Below, piece after piece: positions 12,602-24,790 of a stretch of 64,000 nt of DNA. Source of the stretch: Adiantum capillus-veneris (lineage: Eukaryota; Streptophyta; Polypodiopsida; Polypodiales; Pteridaceae); assembly GCA_014529385.2 (NCBI GenBank), contig CM043962.1, forward strand, positions 89,121,180-89,185,179, written 5' to 3'. Positions within the stretch are counted from its first letter, which is position 1. Each line of letters starts with the position of its first letter. Position numbers and translations under genes: made by a program. The notes beneath the pieces were generated by a model. The model was not told where the DNA came from and ran no database searches. It saw nothing but the letters and a program-made list of their open reading frames with translations.

Positions 12602-15529
12602 ATGGCACCTTCCTCAAAGCATCCGATTCAAGCAAGCAGTAGTCTAGTTAGGAACATCGAACCACCTCTGCATACCAAGTTTTGTCGTCTTGCCGAGGAA
12701 TTTCATATGCAGCGTGGATTGCCATTGGAGGGAGTTGATCCGCGTAGCTTGACAGGAAACAATAACATCTCTGAGGAGGACTGGGAAGCTGTCTTTATAT
12801 GCCCAAAGCCTGTTCCGAGTAGTCAGAAGAAAGTGGAAGGCATACCATGCTCTGTCGGAATTCTTACAAAAGCTTGGGTGGAGACACTGGGATGTCTACC
12901 AGGGAGGGTCCCTTCATGTATGAAGTAGGGACTCAATTTGCAAAGGCCTTTGCATTGGAAAACTGCAGCGAATCTGGCAAACATCAAATTCTTGGGCTAT
13001 CTTTGTAGAGAGGGCAATGAGAGCCTCAGAAGAAAGACACAACTTGCAAAACAAGATCAAGAGGTGGGAAGAGCAGATGAGTGGTAGAGGGAGAGTTTCC
13101 AAAACCACTGCTGCCTCTACCAGATCATCATTGAAAACAGAAGGTACGTCTCTACCATTGTCAAGCGTGCCTACAAGAGGATGCCTGGTACAATTGGCAG
13201 AGGAGGATAGCAGGGCTCTTGCAGAAATAAAGAATATTGCAGAGGGCAGATTGCAAGACTATAAGTCAAGACTTGAGGGTGCAAAGAAGCAGGTAGAGGA
13301 TCAAGTCAGAGAATTGCATAGGGCTGAGGGTGCTCAAAGCTCAAACACTTTGGCCATAAAGTTGCAAACGGAGATTGATTGCGTGCAAGACTCTGTAGCT
13401 CGACAATGCCTGATTGATTTGATTGGACAGTTCTCGAGCACTACTAGAGAGAACGTTGCTGAATTAGAAGCCAATGTGGCTAAAGCAAAGGTACATACCC
13501 TCCTACATGTGCTTCACTTTGTTTTGGAGTATGTGGTTCACTTCCATGTGGTTATGTGGTTAGAGTGTTATGGATTGTATGGTTATGTACTGTATGAGCA
13601 TATTCTATTTTTGCTATGTGCTATATAGCACAAAATATGTGCTATATGGTCACAACATAGCCATCATATTCATGGAGTGGGTGGTTATATGCTATGTGTG
13701 GTTATGTGCTATGTGCTTTATAGTTCAATCTAGGTGCAACATGTTCACAATGCACCCTCATCTATTTGGAATGTGTGTGATTCTATGCTATGTGCTCTGT
13801 GTGGTTATGTGCTATGTGATACATAGCACAATGGACATGTGTAATATGTGCTATATAGCATACCTGTATGCTATATGCTCACAGTATAGCCCTGAAGTGT
13901 GTGTTAAATATTGATATGTGCTACATAGCACAATCTTTTTATGTGCTATGTGCTAAATAGCACATTTTGTGTGTTATATGTTCACAATATAGCCTTGGAG
14001 TGTGTGGAATAGTGAATTGTGCTATATAGCACAATCTCTATTTTTGCTATGTGCTACATAGCACAATATTTGTGCTATATGCTATGTGCTATGTCTCATA
14101 TAGCCCACTGCATATCATATACCCAACAAGCTTGTGCTATATAGCATATAGAGAAAATTCTTGGGCTATATCTGGTATTTTAAAAAGTCTCTCTGCTATG
14201 ATCTACAGTGCATACTCTATGTAGCACTTATAGTGCATTATACTTGGACTGTGCTATGTGCTGTATAGTACAATGCATATCATATACCACATCAAGCTTG
14301 TGTTTATAGCATATAGAGTAAGTGATTGTCTTATATGTGGTATCGCAAATAAGGGATAAGATTCACGCTGCATATTCTTTTCAGCAATCTGCTTTTGTCG
14401 GGTTATTGAGACTTAAATTAGATGTGTTGTCTTGTTTGTTTCACAGGCACTACTTGCAGAAGTAGAGACCAACATAGCACAGGAATCAGAGCACTTTAAA
14501 TTTTGTGTTACCATGGAGAGGACTTCACATAATGTGGGAGCCAGTTTGATGAAGCCTTTTCCTCCTGTGGATTTTAATTAGAGCATTAGCGAGGTGGCAC
14601 TTAATGGGTTCTACCATTGTGTAGGATGTGGATTCCCGTTCGATGCCAGAAGCTTGGATGTATTCTCCTTGCCTTGCACCCATGTGTACCATATGCTATG
14701 CTTCGCGCATGTATTTAGGGACTATGGCTATTGTGTTGCACTAGATTGCAACATGTATGTTCCCCCTAGAGCTAAGCATATGATTGGTCTGAAGGTGAAG
14801 AGTGAGATGAAAGAATCAAGTGCAGGTAGTCACTGTGTCAATTATTTACTACTACTATTGCAGGCCCACTTTCCATTGGTAGTTTAAACTCTTGCATTTA
14901 ATGAAATCATTTGCAGGTACAAACATCGTAGCAGAGACCTGTATACAAGAATCATTGAGGACAAAAATAGAGAGAGTCTCTACGCAGGCCACTGGTAGGT
15001 ACCAAAATCAATATTTATGTGTGTATTTTGGGATACTCCAAGTGAGACTTTGTAAATAGCTTGCTTTGTAGAACAATCATCCCATGCTTGCTCCAACAAG
15101 ACGATGCATTCCACAAGGAAGAATGGCTTGATTACCCCAGGGATGCAGCCAGGCCTTGAAGCGGAGTCTACCCGAGGGATACAGCCAGCCCTTGAAGTGG
15201 AGTCTGCCGTAGGGGATGCAGTACGTGGAGTAGTTGAAGACATCTTGATGGCAAAGTCTTCTGTAGTCAAATCACCTAGGCAACAACTAACTCCAAGAAG
15301 GCTGTTGCGTTCTTCGTTGAGTGCCAAAGCATCACCAAGTGTGGACACTAGAGATGAAGCATCAGATGAGGCAGTTGCAGATGCGGTTAAAGCAACACCC
15401 CCTCCAGCAGGGAAGAAGCCAACACCAAAGCGCAAGAAATCGACTCCCAAGAACTTAGGTGGAAGTCCCACAATGGATATACCTCTTGATTCATTTAGGA
15501 AGAGAAAGAAACCAAATGCAAAGCAATGA
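12602..15529 (+). pseudogene. T1 gene A: coiled-coil / RING-like zinc finger / basic tail protein
   Basis: Start chosen at ATG 12602 (MAPSSKHPIQ). The first exon runs to 13490 and changes frame twice (near 12900 and 12990). Its second half is a coiled coil (EDSRALAEIKNIAEGRLQ). Intron 13491-14446 (GT...CAG) is filled with satellite. Exon 14447-14825 has an in-frame TAG at 14579 and then a RING-like pattern: CVGCGF, CTHVYHMLC and CVALDC. Exons 14917-14994 and 15072-15529 follow with matching phases and end in a lysine-rich nuclear-localisation-like tail (KKPTPKRKKSTPK). By domain a RING protein may be a ubiquitin or SUMO ligase, but function here is inference. The intact splicing phases show it was once a working spliced gene. 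Confidence 0.7.
13491..14446 (+). repeat. Intron of gene A filled with TGTGCTATATAGCACA satellite
   Basis: The donor is AAAG|GTACAT and the acceptor TTTCACAG|GCAC. Most of the intron consists of degenerate copies of the self-complementary word TGTGCTATATAGCACA and variants (TGCTATGTGCTA, ATAGCACATAG). The same satellite recurs downstream of gene B and in an intron of the transposase gene. Confidence 0.85.
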
Positions 15530-15744
15530 GTGTGTTTTTGTTGTAACTTCATGCAATTAGAAGATGTCTTTAGAAGGCATGTGCAATCCATTGCACCCCT
15601 ATTGTATCCATGCTCATTGATGAATCAAGTGTTGGAATTTGTTAGTGACATGTGTCTTAATTATTTGCATCGAGTAGCTGAAAACTATTTGATTTATTTT
15701 TTGTACATGTTTAGTAATATGTTTCTACTTTCTCTTGTCGTAGA

Positions 15745-18276
15745 TAATCAAGAAGCTGGAAAAAGAGTAACTTGCATGAGATGCACTCTCTCTTCAGGGT
15801 TTCTAGATGAGGGGTCTGTAGGTTCACTGGCTCAGTCTTATCCTATGAAGAATCCAAGAAGGGGTGCTACAGCTTCCAGGGGGGGTACAGGCAAAAAAAA
15901 AAGTGTCTTTTGATACAGTTGAGGGGTCTGTAGGTTCACGGGCTCAGTCTTATCCTATGAAGAATCCAAGAGGGGGTGCTACAGCTTCCAGGGGGGTTAC
16001 AAGAAAAATAAAAGAGTCTTTTGATACAGTTGATCCCTGCACACCTACTAGTACTGCTGAATTTGTTCCAAATGTGCCTAATGCAGTTGATGTGCAGGTT
16101 GTGCATGATGATGTGCATACAGATGTTGACTGTGCTAAACTTGAAAAGGGTACATTACCCACCCCCACCACAATTGGATCTGGCACAGATGCCATTGATG
16201 ATTCTATGGTAGTTGATGCTTGCACAGATGCCATTGCTGATGCTACGCTAGTTGATGCCTGCACAAATGACATTGTGGATGATATGGAAGTTGATGCTCG
16301 CACAGATTTTGCTGCTGATGGCAATGTTAATGATGGTGGAACAGAAAGTATTGTTCATGCTGTCATAGATGCCCTTCTTCATGCAGTTGTGTCTATGAGT
16401 ACAGATGCCACTGTTGAATCTGGCACAGATGCCATTGATGATGCTACCACAATTGATGCCTGCACAAATGCCATTGTTGATGCTACGGTAGTTGATGCCT
16501 GCACAAATGACATTGTGGATGCTATGGAAGTTGATGCTAGCATAGATGCTGCTGCTAATGGCAATTTTAATGATGGTGGAACAGAAATTATTGTTCATGT
16601 TGTCATAGATGCCCTTCTTGATGCAGTTGTGCCTATGGGTACAGATGCCACTGTTGAATCTGGCACACATGCCATTGATGATGCTACCACATTTGATGCC
16701 TGCACAGATGCCATTGTTGATGCTACGGTAGTTGATGCCTGCACAAATGACATTGCGGATGCTATGGAAGTTGATGCTAGCATAGATGTTGCTGCTGATG
16801 GCAATGTTAATGATGATGGAACAGAAAGTATTGTTCATGCTGTCATAGATGCCCTTCTTGATGCAGTTGTGCCTATGGGTACAAATGCCACTGTTGAGGA
16901 TACTAGAGGCATGGGTGAGGAGGTCCTCATTGAGAGAGAAGCTGGAACACGTGAGGCAGTGGGAGCAAGTGATGTCACAGCCCAAGCTGAGGTGGTCTGT
17001 CCAAGTGATGCAGCTGATGACATTGTTGATGCAGAGGAGGCAAAGGGCACAGATGCCGCTGTTGAAGATATGGGAGGCTTGGGTGAGGAGGACCTCACTA
17101 AGAGAGTACCTGGAATAGGCTTAGCAGTGGGTAATGGTGATGTCGCGGCTTCTGCTGACACAGCTGAGGCATACGACAGAGCAGTTCAATCGGGAGAGGC
17201 AATGGGAGAAGTTCTCATGGCTGCTACGGACATGAAAGAGGAAAATACACATAATACAAGTGAGGCATGTATAGAGCAAAACAATGAGGCAGGGAAAGGC
17301 ACAGAGGTGCCCACTGACAGAGCAGCTCAATCGGGAGAGGCAACGGGAGAACATTTCATGGCTGTTGTGGAAACGAAAGAGGCAGTTGCACATGATACAA
17401 CTGAGTTTTGTATAGATCCCACTGTTGGGAATCAAAGGTAAAAGTCCAGAGGTCCCTATGGGTCGAGCGGCTGCTACAGATACAAATGAGGCAAGTACAA
17501 AGAATGATGATAAAGAGGCCAAAAATGGACATGAATATGAGAGGCAAGAGAGCCTGTGTCTTGTGGTAATTCCAGTACAGATTGTTCCACTGCCTCCTGC
17601 GTCTTTTGAGGACAAGAAGAGAAGGGACAATTTATGCATCATACTGGATGTGAATGGGCTTCTCATAAGGAGGTATAAGGTCTCCTTCTACAAAGGAATA
17701 GCGAGAAGCAGTACTCGTGATTGGGAAAGATCAAGGTATCAGGTAGTCACTGGGCCAAATGCTACAGGAAAGATGCAATTTGAATATGTGGTCAAGCCCA
17801 ATGCATCAATCTTTTTGCATGCACTGCTGCAAAGAGCACAAGTTGCACTATGGAGCTGCATGACCCATGACAATCTAGCACTTGCTTTGAGTGCATGCTT
17901 TCCTAGGCTGAACAAACAACATTTCCTCGATATTATCGGTCAAGAGGGGTGTAGAGAGGCGAGCTTCAGTCTACATGAAGTTCCTGGGATCCCTCCATGT
18001 AGAGATAACGCAAAGTCCATATTTTTCAAGTGTTTGAAAGACTTTTGGAAGCACCATCCTAAGTTCAACTCTGATAATACAGTGGTGGTGGATGACACAC
18101 TCTACAAGTGTCTGCTCAACCCTCCTGGGACTTGGGTCTGTCCTGCTTCATTTGAACCAGCAGATATTTGTCAGTCCCCAATTTACCTGGTTAGCACATT
18201 GTTCCCTTGGTTAGTCAAGTGGACAGTCTCACCCAGCCCTAATGCTTATGCCTGCTCGTGTCATCAGCCACTATAG
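15745..18276 (+). pseudogene. T1 gene B: acidic repeat protein with C-terminal FCP1-like HAD domain
   Basis: The exon begins after TTGTCGTAG at 15745. A roughly 36-residue block (GSVGSLAQSYPMKNPRRGAT) is duplicated, with an A10 run causing a frameshift between copies. Three 80-residue acidic repeats (16179-16898) and further acidic sequence follow. A second frameshift near 17425 leads into the HAD domain: IILDVNGLL (motif I, first Asp kept, second Asp replaced by Asn), VALWSCMTHDNLALAL (motif II) and TVVVDDTLYKCLLNPPG (motif III). The family normally removes phosphate from Ser/Thr, as in FCP1/SCP phosphatases. Plant FCP1-like proteins with D-x-N exist, and loss of the second Asp suggests a weak or non-catalytic binding domain. 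The stop is at 18274-18276. Confidence 0.7.
16179..16898 (+). repeat. Three 240-bp coding tandem repeats
   Basis: Units start at 16179, 16419 and 16659, each opening SGTDAIDD or a variant. The period is exactly 240 bp, so the frame is kept. Each unit encodes 80 Asp/Ala/Val-rich residues and contains smaller internal repeats of the VVDACTDAI type. The result is a strongly acidic, low-basic segment. Confidence 0.95.
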
Positions 18277-18435
18277 AAGTCAACGAGAAGTATATAGGGA
18301 AGGTTGATTGTGGCTATTGAATCATGTATACAGCATTTTGCGCACTGAATGTACTTGCGATTACTATACAAAAACTGACCTGTTCAAAGTTCTCTAAACT
18401 TAATGATTGAATGATGTAATTTTATTTTGCTGATA

Positions 18436-19160
18436 TGATGTTGTCATACTCTGATAGAGTCCTGCTACATGGCACACATAATAGCATAGACAGGACCATC
18501 GGGCTATTATACACATAGTTATGCTATATAGCACTCATACTGCAAGAAATACTATGACATAATAGCATAGATAGGGAGATTGGCCTCTTATTACACACAC
18601 TTACGCTATATGGCACACATAGTGCTCTCAATATGTAATATAGCTCTTTCACATACCACACATCATATCATAGACATGAACATTGTGCTATGTGATACAC
18701 ACACTTTTACTGTATAGCACACATGTTGCTATCTTACTACAATAGAGTCCTTTTATAGCATAGACAGGGACATTGGGCTATTATTACACACACTTGTACA
18801 ATATAGCACACATAATAGCCTAGGTAGAGACAATGGACTATCTTGACACATTACTTGGCTACATATCACATATAGTCGCATGTACACAACTCCATAACAC
18901 CCAATGGGTAGCTACTCATAAGAGTGAGATGATTGTAAGAATGAGACATGTTTACGTGAGATTCATCAAGAAAGTGAATGGGATGCTCTTGATAATGTTT
19001 TCTTCCCAATCGTTTTCGACAAATATCTTGGCTAACTTTTTTCAAGGTGCAACATGTTCACAATAGTAACCTCATTATCTGAAATGTGTGTGATTCTATG
19101 CTATGTGCTCTGTGTGGTTGTGTGCTATGTGATACATAGCACAATGGACATGTGTAAGGA
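18436..19160. repeat. TATAGCACA satellite and duplicated transposase segment
   Basis: Positions about 18436-19040 match about 21568-22190 almost throughout, including antisense coding DNA of the transposase exon end (copy of the CRKMIGQK region). Positions about 19047-19160 instead match the gene A intron near 13731-13845. The block is thus a mosaic of satellite pieces joined to a gene fragment, between gene B and gene C. Confidence 0.8.
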
Positions 19161-19214
19161 GGTACTGAATGGTGAAGGCTATATAGAACATAATATAAGC
19201 TTGTTAAATAGGTA

Positions 19215-22200
19215 TCATGCTGCTTCATAGGGCATGGCATTGTAAATGGTTTCATGTAGTTCCGGAGATAAATAATATTTCTTTGAGGTAGCATCTACCA
19301 AAGGCATGTCAAACTTGATTGCCCGAACAAGGTGAGAGTACAGGTTAGTAACTCCCCTATCATCAAGTAGAGTGTAGTGATTTGGGTCCCCCTCTTGCTA
19401 TTGATAATAACACCCTGTGACAACATAAGTGTTTTTATCACATTTGTTTTTCTACTTATCTCTTAAGATGCAATCTGTCATCCATTTTCTCTTTGTACAT
19501 CTCAAAAGAAAGAACTCTACACCTTCTGCATTGACTGCAAAGTTATCACCTTCAATGAGATACTCACTCAGCATATCCTGGGATCCCTCAAACATTACAG
19601 CTTCATCTTCTGGTACCTCGGTCTCTTTTGCTACCTCAGAGAGTGGTTTCAATGCCTTATGTGTCCACTTGCCTGCATATGATTTGTTGGAACAAGTCCT
19701 CCAATGGCCCTTCATGCAAGCATCACAAAAAAAGAAAGCCGCCTGGTCCTTCATTAAGTAGGATCCTGACGAAAAAAGCCTGAAATGTAATGGGGTGATC
19801 GAGATCCTGGTACTCTCTCACAACCCCATAGATTAGACTTGTCCACTTCTGTCTCTTTTACTAGCCAAAATTTCATGTTTATAGTAGGACCTGCTTTAGT
19901 GGATTGTGCATAAGAGCTACATGTAGCATTGGACATTGTTCTCGTAAAAAATGCAACCACGTCTGCAGCTTGCCTAAGAACAACTCCATTACTCTTGAGT
20001 TGTTCATGTGTAAGGGCTCTCTTTATCACAGCGCCAGCGCCATCATGCTCCCCCTTGCCATGGCCAGAGCCAAAAAAATTCCATGTCATCTCTGTACCTG
20101 TTAGTTGGTAATATCTAGCAACAAAGTAAAATGGCCTTGCAGCCTTGAATTGCGAGGCTGCACCATCTGACCACACCCAGTGCTTCTTGAAATTCAGCCC
20201 CTGGTCTTTAAGCCACTGATCACAAAGAAGAAAACAATGTTGGACAAATAGCGTATCATGTTGCCTATCATTGGAGATGTAGAAATGCATATGCTTGATA
20301 ATACTATCATCTTTGTTGTCATGCGTGTACCTTATGTGAACAAGTATGGTGCATTGATCTGTATGCCAATGCATGGATTGTACTTCATTTTGCTCTTTGA
20401 ACGAGTAATTTTCAGCAAAGTCTACTATAGATATAATGGTATCTGAAGGAAACACCTTCAAACATTCTCTGTATTGATGTGCCTGCCATCTGTAAGTGAA
20501 ATTGTGCTCGGTGACGATTCTGATGTCGTCTTTTATCCTCCTTGTTAGCTCACTTAAAGCCACATGTTTGAGTGACAACATCTTTCTCTTACTTAGACCA
20601 TGCTTAGTTTGAACTTTAATGTCCTCGAAGACTTGCAGTGGAACTGTCTTTGTCATCTGTGCAAGTTCTCGTGGACAAAGGTTGAGCTTTTCCACACCAC
20701 AGTTTTTGCATTGGCACATCAAGCAGGTGTGTTTATGGAACATATCCCCCTCAGCCTTTGTACATACGCATGATTCCCACAACTTCGTGATCCCTGAAAA
20801 CGAGTGCTCAACAGCAAGACATTCTGCATTCACCCCATCTGATTTGCAAACATTGCATTTACATGTACATGACCTCCCATGAAAACCAAAAGCAGATAAG
20901 CGCATAACATTAAACGCATCTTTGAGATACATCAGTTTGATATGATAAACACAATAGCAAGTATTTCAATCTTTCAACTTTCGCACGAACCAAGGCTTCA
21001 GCTTCTCAAAGGACCTTTGCCCAATCGTCACATGTGGGTGGCTATCTTTAAACTTCAAGAAATACTCTGTCTACTTGAAAAAAAAATGCATTAGAATTAC
21101 ATTTTACTATATATCACACATAATAGCATAGCTACAGATGCATTGGTATAAATACATATAGCTATGCTACATAGCACAGATAATAGCATAGATAGATAAC
21201 TCAGCTTTCATTACATGCTCAATTTTGTTATATAACACATAATAGCATAGATAGGGATTTTTAGCTGTTATTACACACACATCACACACGTCTGCTATAT
21301 AGCACACATAGTGCTCTCATATTATAACATAGTTCTTCTACATAACACACAAAAGAGCATAGGCAGGGATATTGTGCTATTATTACACATATCACACTTT
21401 GCATAGCACACAAAATAGCATAGACATGGATACCATGCTACTATTACACTAACATCTGCTATGTAGCACACATAGTGCTCTCATAATATTATAAAGTCTG
21501 ATAGCACACATAATACCATAGATAGGTATATTGTGATATTGTACACACATGTCTGTTATATAGCAGAAATGATGTTGTCATACTCTGATAGAGTCCTGCT
21601 ACATGGCACACATAATATCATAGACAAGACCATCGGGCTATTATTACACATAGTTATGCTATATAGCACTCATACTACAAGAAATACTATGACATAATAG
21701 CATAGATAGGGACATTGGCCTCTTATTACACACACTAACGCTATATGGCACACATAGTGCTCTCAATATGTAATATAGATCTTTCACATACCACACATCA
21801 TATCATAGACAAGAACATTGTGCTATTCTTACACACACTTTTACTGTATAGCACACATGTTGCTATCTTACTACAATAGAGTCCTTTTACATGGCACACT
21901 TATAGCATAGACAGGGACATTGGGCTACACTTGTGCAATATAGCACACATAATAGCATAGGTAGAGACAATGGACTATCTTGACACATTACTTGGCTACA
22001 TATCACATATAGTAGGATGTACACAACTCCATAACACCCAATGGGTAGCTATTCATAAGAGTGAGATGTTTCACTTGAGAGTTATTCATTGTAAGAATGA
22101 GACATGTTTACCTGAGATTCATCAAGTAAGTGTATGGGATGCTCTTCATTATGTTTTCTGCCCAATCATTTCCGACAAATATTTTTCTTGTTTGGAGACA

Positions 22201-23035
22201 CCCTACTATGCTCTATCCAAAATGTAATAATTGTCTGCTTCAATTCCTCCGATAAGGACCCAGCATTTCCAGACTTCCTTTTGCATAAGTCGAACCTCAG
22301 CGTACTTGACATAGGATCGCTGTCAAGTCTACCCAAAGTTGAATATAAATTCCTTGGATGAACATTTAATATATTTTCCACTTTATGTAGAGTAACACCT
22401 CTACCTTGGCTCCCATTATCATGCAGTTATCCATTCACCAGCATGCTGAATGTGCTTCGTTTTAAAAACATCTCGTCACCAGCTGATTTTGGAATCTTTA
22501 ATTCCTGTAAGGAGACCTTGGGTGCAGAAATAAGGCCATTTGCAGGAAGATACAAATCTTCACAGAATGGCAAGATTCGATCATTGAAACCACCTTGAAG
22601 AATTGCATTCTTATCTTCTTTCCTGTAACTATGCAACTGTATCACAATGTGCTGAACAATATTCTGAATAGTATGTTGCTTCTTGTCTTCCTTTGTGTGT
22701 ACATCAATGTCCTCCCTATGACAATCTTCCACTCCAATGTTGACGCTTGGCTGTACTTGCTTTCTTGCACGACATCGCTTTCTGTACTCACGCTTAGCAT
22801 GTGCTTCATACTTCCTCACTGCAATAATTTCATCCTCATTTAGAGGAGCCTTTCTCTTGGAGTACACCTGCGTATGAATGGTGTCTATTCCATGTGCCTC
22901 ATCATAAAATCCGTCGTCCACCATCCCGGAACAGTCTGCAGTAGTTTGAAATGAATGAAGTCGTACAAAACTTCTTGATTGTAAGAGTGAACTGAAATCC
23001 ATTTGTGTTGCATTGTTGAGTTCAAGAAGCTCCAT
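19215..23035 (-). pseudogene. T1 gene C: transposase-like protein of a poorly named eukaryotic family
   Basis: ATG at 23035. Exon 1 (23035-22112) has a basic ARKQVQ segment and SRVSPNKKNICRKMIG. A satellite-filled intron follows, then exon 2 from about 21070 with FKDSHPHVTIGQRSFEKLKP, a Cys-rich segment (CTCKCNVC, CLMCQCKNC), SIVDFAENYSFKEQNEVQS, VWSDGAASQFKAARPFYF and GSGHGKGEHDGAGAVIKRA. The C-terminal part keeps GHWRTCSNKSYAGKW and GDPNHYTLLDDRG to a TGA at 19217-19215. From memory, similar DFSENY / TDGxxSQFK / HGKGxxDG proteins occur in many animal genomes without a firm name. I infer an RNase H-like core using these acidic residues. Stops (near 22426, 20966, 19453) and frameshifts (near 22175, 19755) inactivate it. 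Confidence 0.65.
21077..22111 (-). repeat. Intron of gene C filled with TATAGCACA satellite
   Basis: Donor CTCAG|GTAAAC at 22111 on the minus strand; the acceptor is probably the pyrimidine-rich ...TTTCAAG|TAG region near 21070. In between are degenerate repeats of CATAATAGCATAGA and TGCTATATAGCACACA, roughly every 40-90 bp. No coding potential was recognised. Confidence 0.75.
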
Positions 23036-23107
23036 TGCTGCTTATGAGGAGGTATGAGCTGGAACCAAAGCGAGAGGAAGGGAGTCTCCATCATCCATAT
23101 TCTGAAC

Positions 23108-23219
<112 letters not shown>

Positions 23220-23365
23220 AAGGGAGAGAGAGGGAGAGGTCTACGTGTGCTAACCACTCCATGTCTTTCAATCCGAGTAGTGGAGTCGTGAAGTCAGTTA
23301 TCTTACCTATATTCTTTTAAAAACTATTGACTTAAACGCCCAGCTATGGTGCCATCCATAGCATC

Positions 23366-23393
23366 ATACTTGGTGTCCATGGACACCAAGTAT
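23366..23393. repeat. Perfect 28-bp palindrome near the right end of T1
   Basis: A fully self-complementary 28-mer centred on TGTCCATGGACA, starting ATACTTGG and ending CCAAGTAT. It lies 26 bp inside the right terminus of T1 and could be a subterminal transposase-binding or hairpin site. Confidence 0.9.
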
Positions 23394-23419
23394 TTAGACA
23401 CCATTCTATGCTTTCACCC

Positions 23420-23423
23420 TATC
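23420..23423. repeat. Target site duplication of T1, right copy
   Basis: TATC immediately after the CACCC end of T1, identical to the left flank at 11879-11882. Confidence 0.8.
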
Positions 23424-24790
23424 ATTTCTATATTGAAGAGATATGCATCTAGTAGATCATCATCCACTCCCTCTGGATCGTCTCCATTAGGTAATTGAGA
23501 GAGGTGTTCTACTCGAAGGTGTGTCTTCCCCTTCTTAACCACTACGGTAAAGTCAAACTCTAACAATATGATGAACCATCTTACAATCGTGCAGTATTGC
23601 ATGGTTTGTTGACAAGGTATAAAAGGGCTTGATGGTCTGTGAAAAACACAAGCTTTATTTGCGAGGAGGTAATGCCAAAATTTCTTTACGGCATAAATCA
23701 TTCCAAGTCCCTCTCTCTCAATGGTTGTGTAATTCCTTTCAATATTATTTAGTTGCTGACTAGAATAGCTAACTGGGAAATCTATGGTTCCCTCTCCTAG
23801 TTGAGCCAGAATACATTTGATAGAAAATGCAGATGCATCTATATGGACATGAAATAATTTTTTCCAATCAGGTACTCGTAGGCAGATACAAGGGCATCTT
23901 TTAATTTCTTAAAGGATTCCTTGCACTTATCTGTCCATTCAAAGATCACGATAAGTCTATACAGTGGTTGTGCAATAATTGCATACATGTGTATGAACCT
24001 CCTGTAATAACCACAATGTCCTATGAAGCATTGTACTTTCTTTGCATTGATAGGCTTAGGCATTTTGATAATCACCTTAATCTTATCCAAATCTGTAGAA
24101 AGGCCATGTTCCGAGACAATATGTCCTAAGATTCGTCCTTGTCTTACCATGAAAACGCATTTTTTTGAATTAAGGCAAATCCTATATGTCCTACATTTCT
24201 TGAATATTTTTTTGAGGTGTTCTACATGTTCCTCTCTTTGCAGAGAGTGTACACATAAGTCATCCATATAGATTTCCAAGAAATTTCTCAAATACTCCTT
24301 GAAGACACGTGCCATCAATCATTGAAAGGTGGCAGGTGCATTTGTTAACCCAAATGGTATGACCCGATATGCAAATATGCCCCATTCTGTGGCAAATGCC
24401 GTTTTATATTGGTCCTCGGGTGCAATTTCAAGTTGATTGTAACCAGAGAACCCATCCAAGAAGGAATATGCATGCTTTCTTGCCACTCGTTCAAGGATGT
24501 GGTCCGTAATTGGAAAGGGATCATTATCCCTTATTGTGGCTGCATTGACTTTTTTTAAGTTGACGCACACTCGGAGTTTGCCATTCTTTTTGGGTACAAG
24601 GGGATAACCAATCGGTGTGTTCTATCTCATAGATAAACTCTGCATCTTTCAGTTTATCAATCTCTTCCTTGATACGCTTAGCAAAGGTATCATTGTATGT
24701 GCAAGGCCGTTGTCTGCTTGGTTTTGCATCAGGTTTTAATGGGATTGTATGCTGACATGTTGTCAAATCCACTCCCTGTAAGTCCTTGTA
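23424..24790 (-). pseudogene. G2 reverse transcriptase and RNase H
   Basis: Minus-strand pieces in order: a run-in with YNDTFAKRIKEEIDKLKDAE, RT with VCVNLKKVNAATIRDNDPFP, SFLDGFSGYNQLEIAPED, YRVIPFGLTNAPATFQ and the intact catalytic IYMDDLCVHS. Thumb and connection motifs LGHIVSEHGLS and CFIGHCGYYRRFI follow, then RNase H with FEWTDKCKESFKKLKDAL and a degraded tail ending LEFDFTVVVKKGKTHLRVEH. This is typical Ty3/gypsy order and spacing. Frame changes near 24570 and 23840-23700 and several stops show that it is dead. T1 interrupts the linker immediately after it. Confidence 0.85.

Noticed and set aside
15950-16985. Minus-strand ORFs of 124 and 245 residues across the gene B repeats
   Set aside because: Antisense frames opened by the 240-bp tandem repeat; the plus-strand frame joins to the HAD domain and is the coding one.
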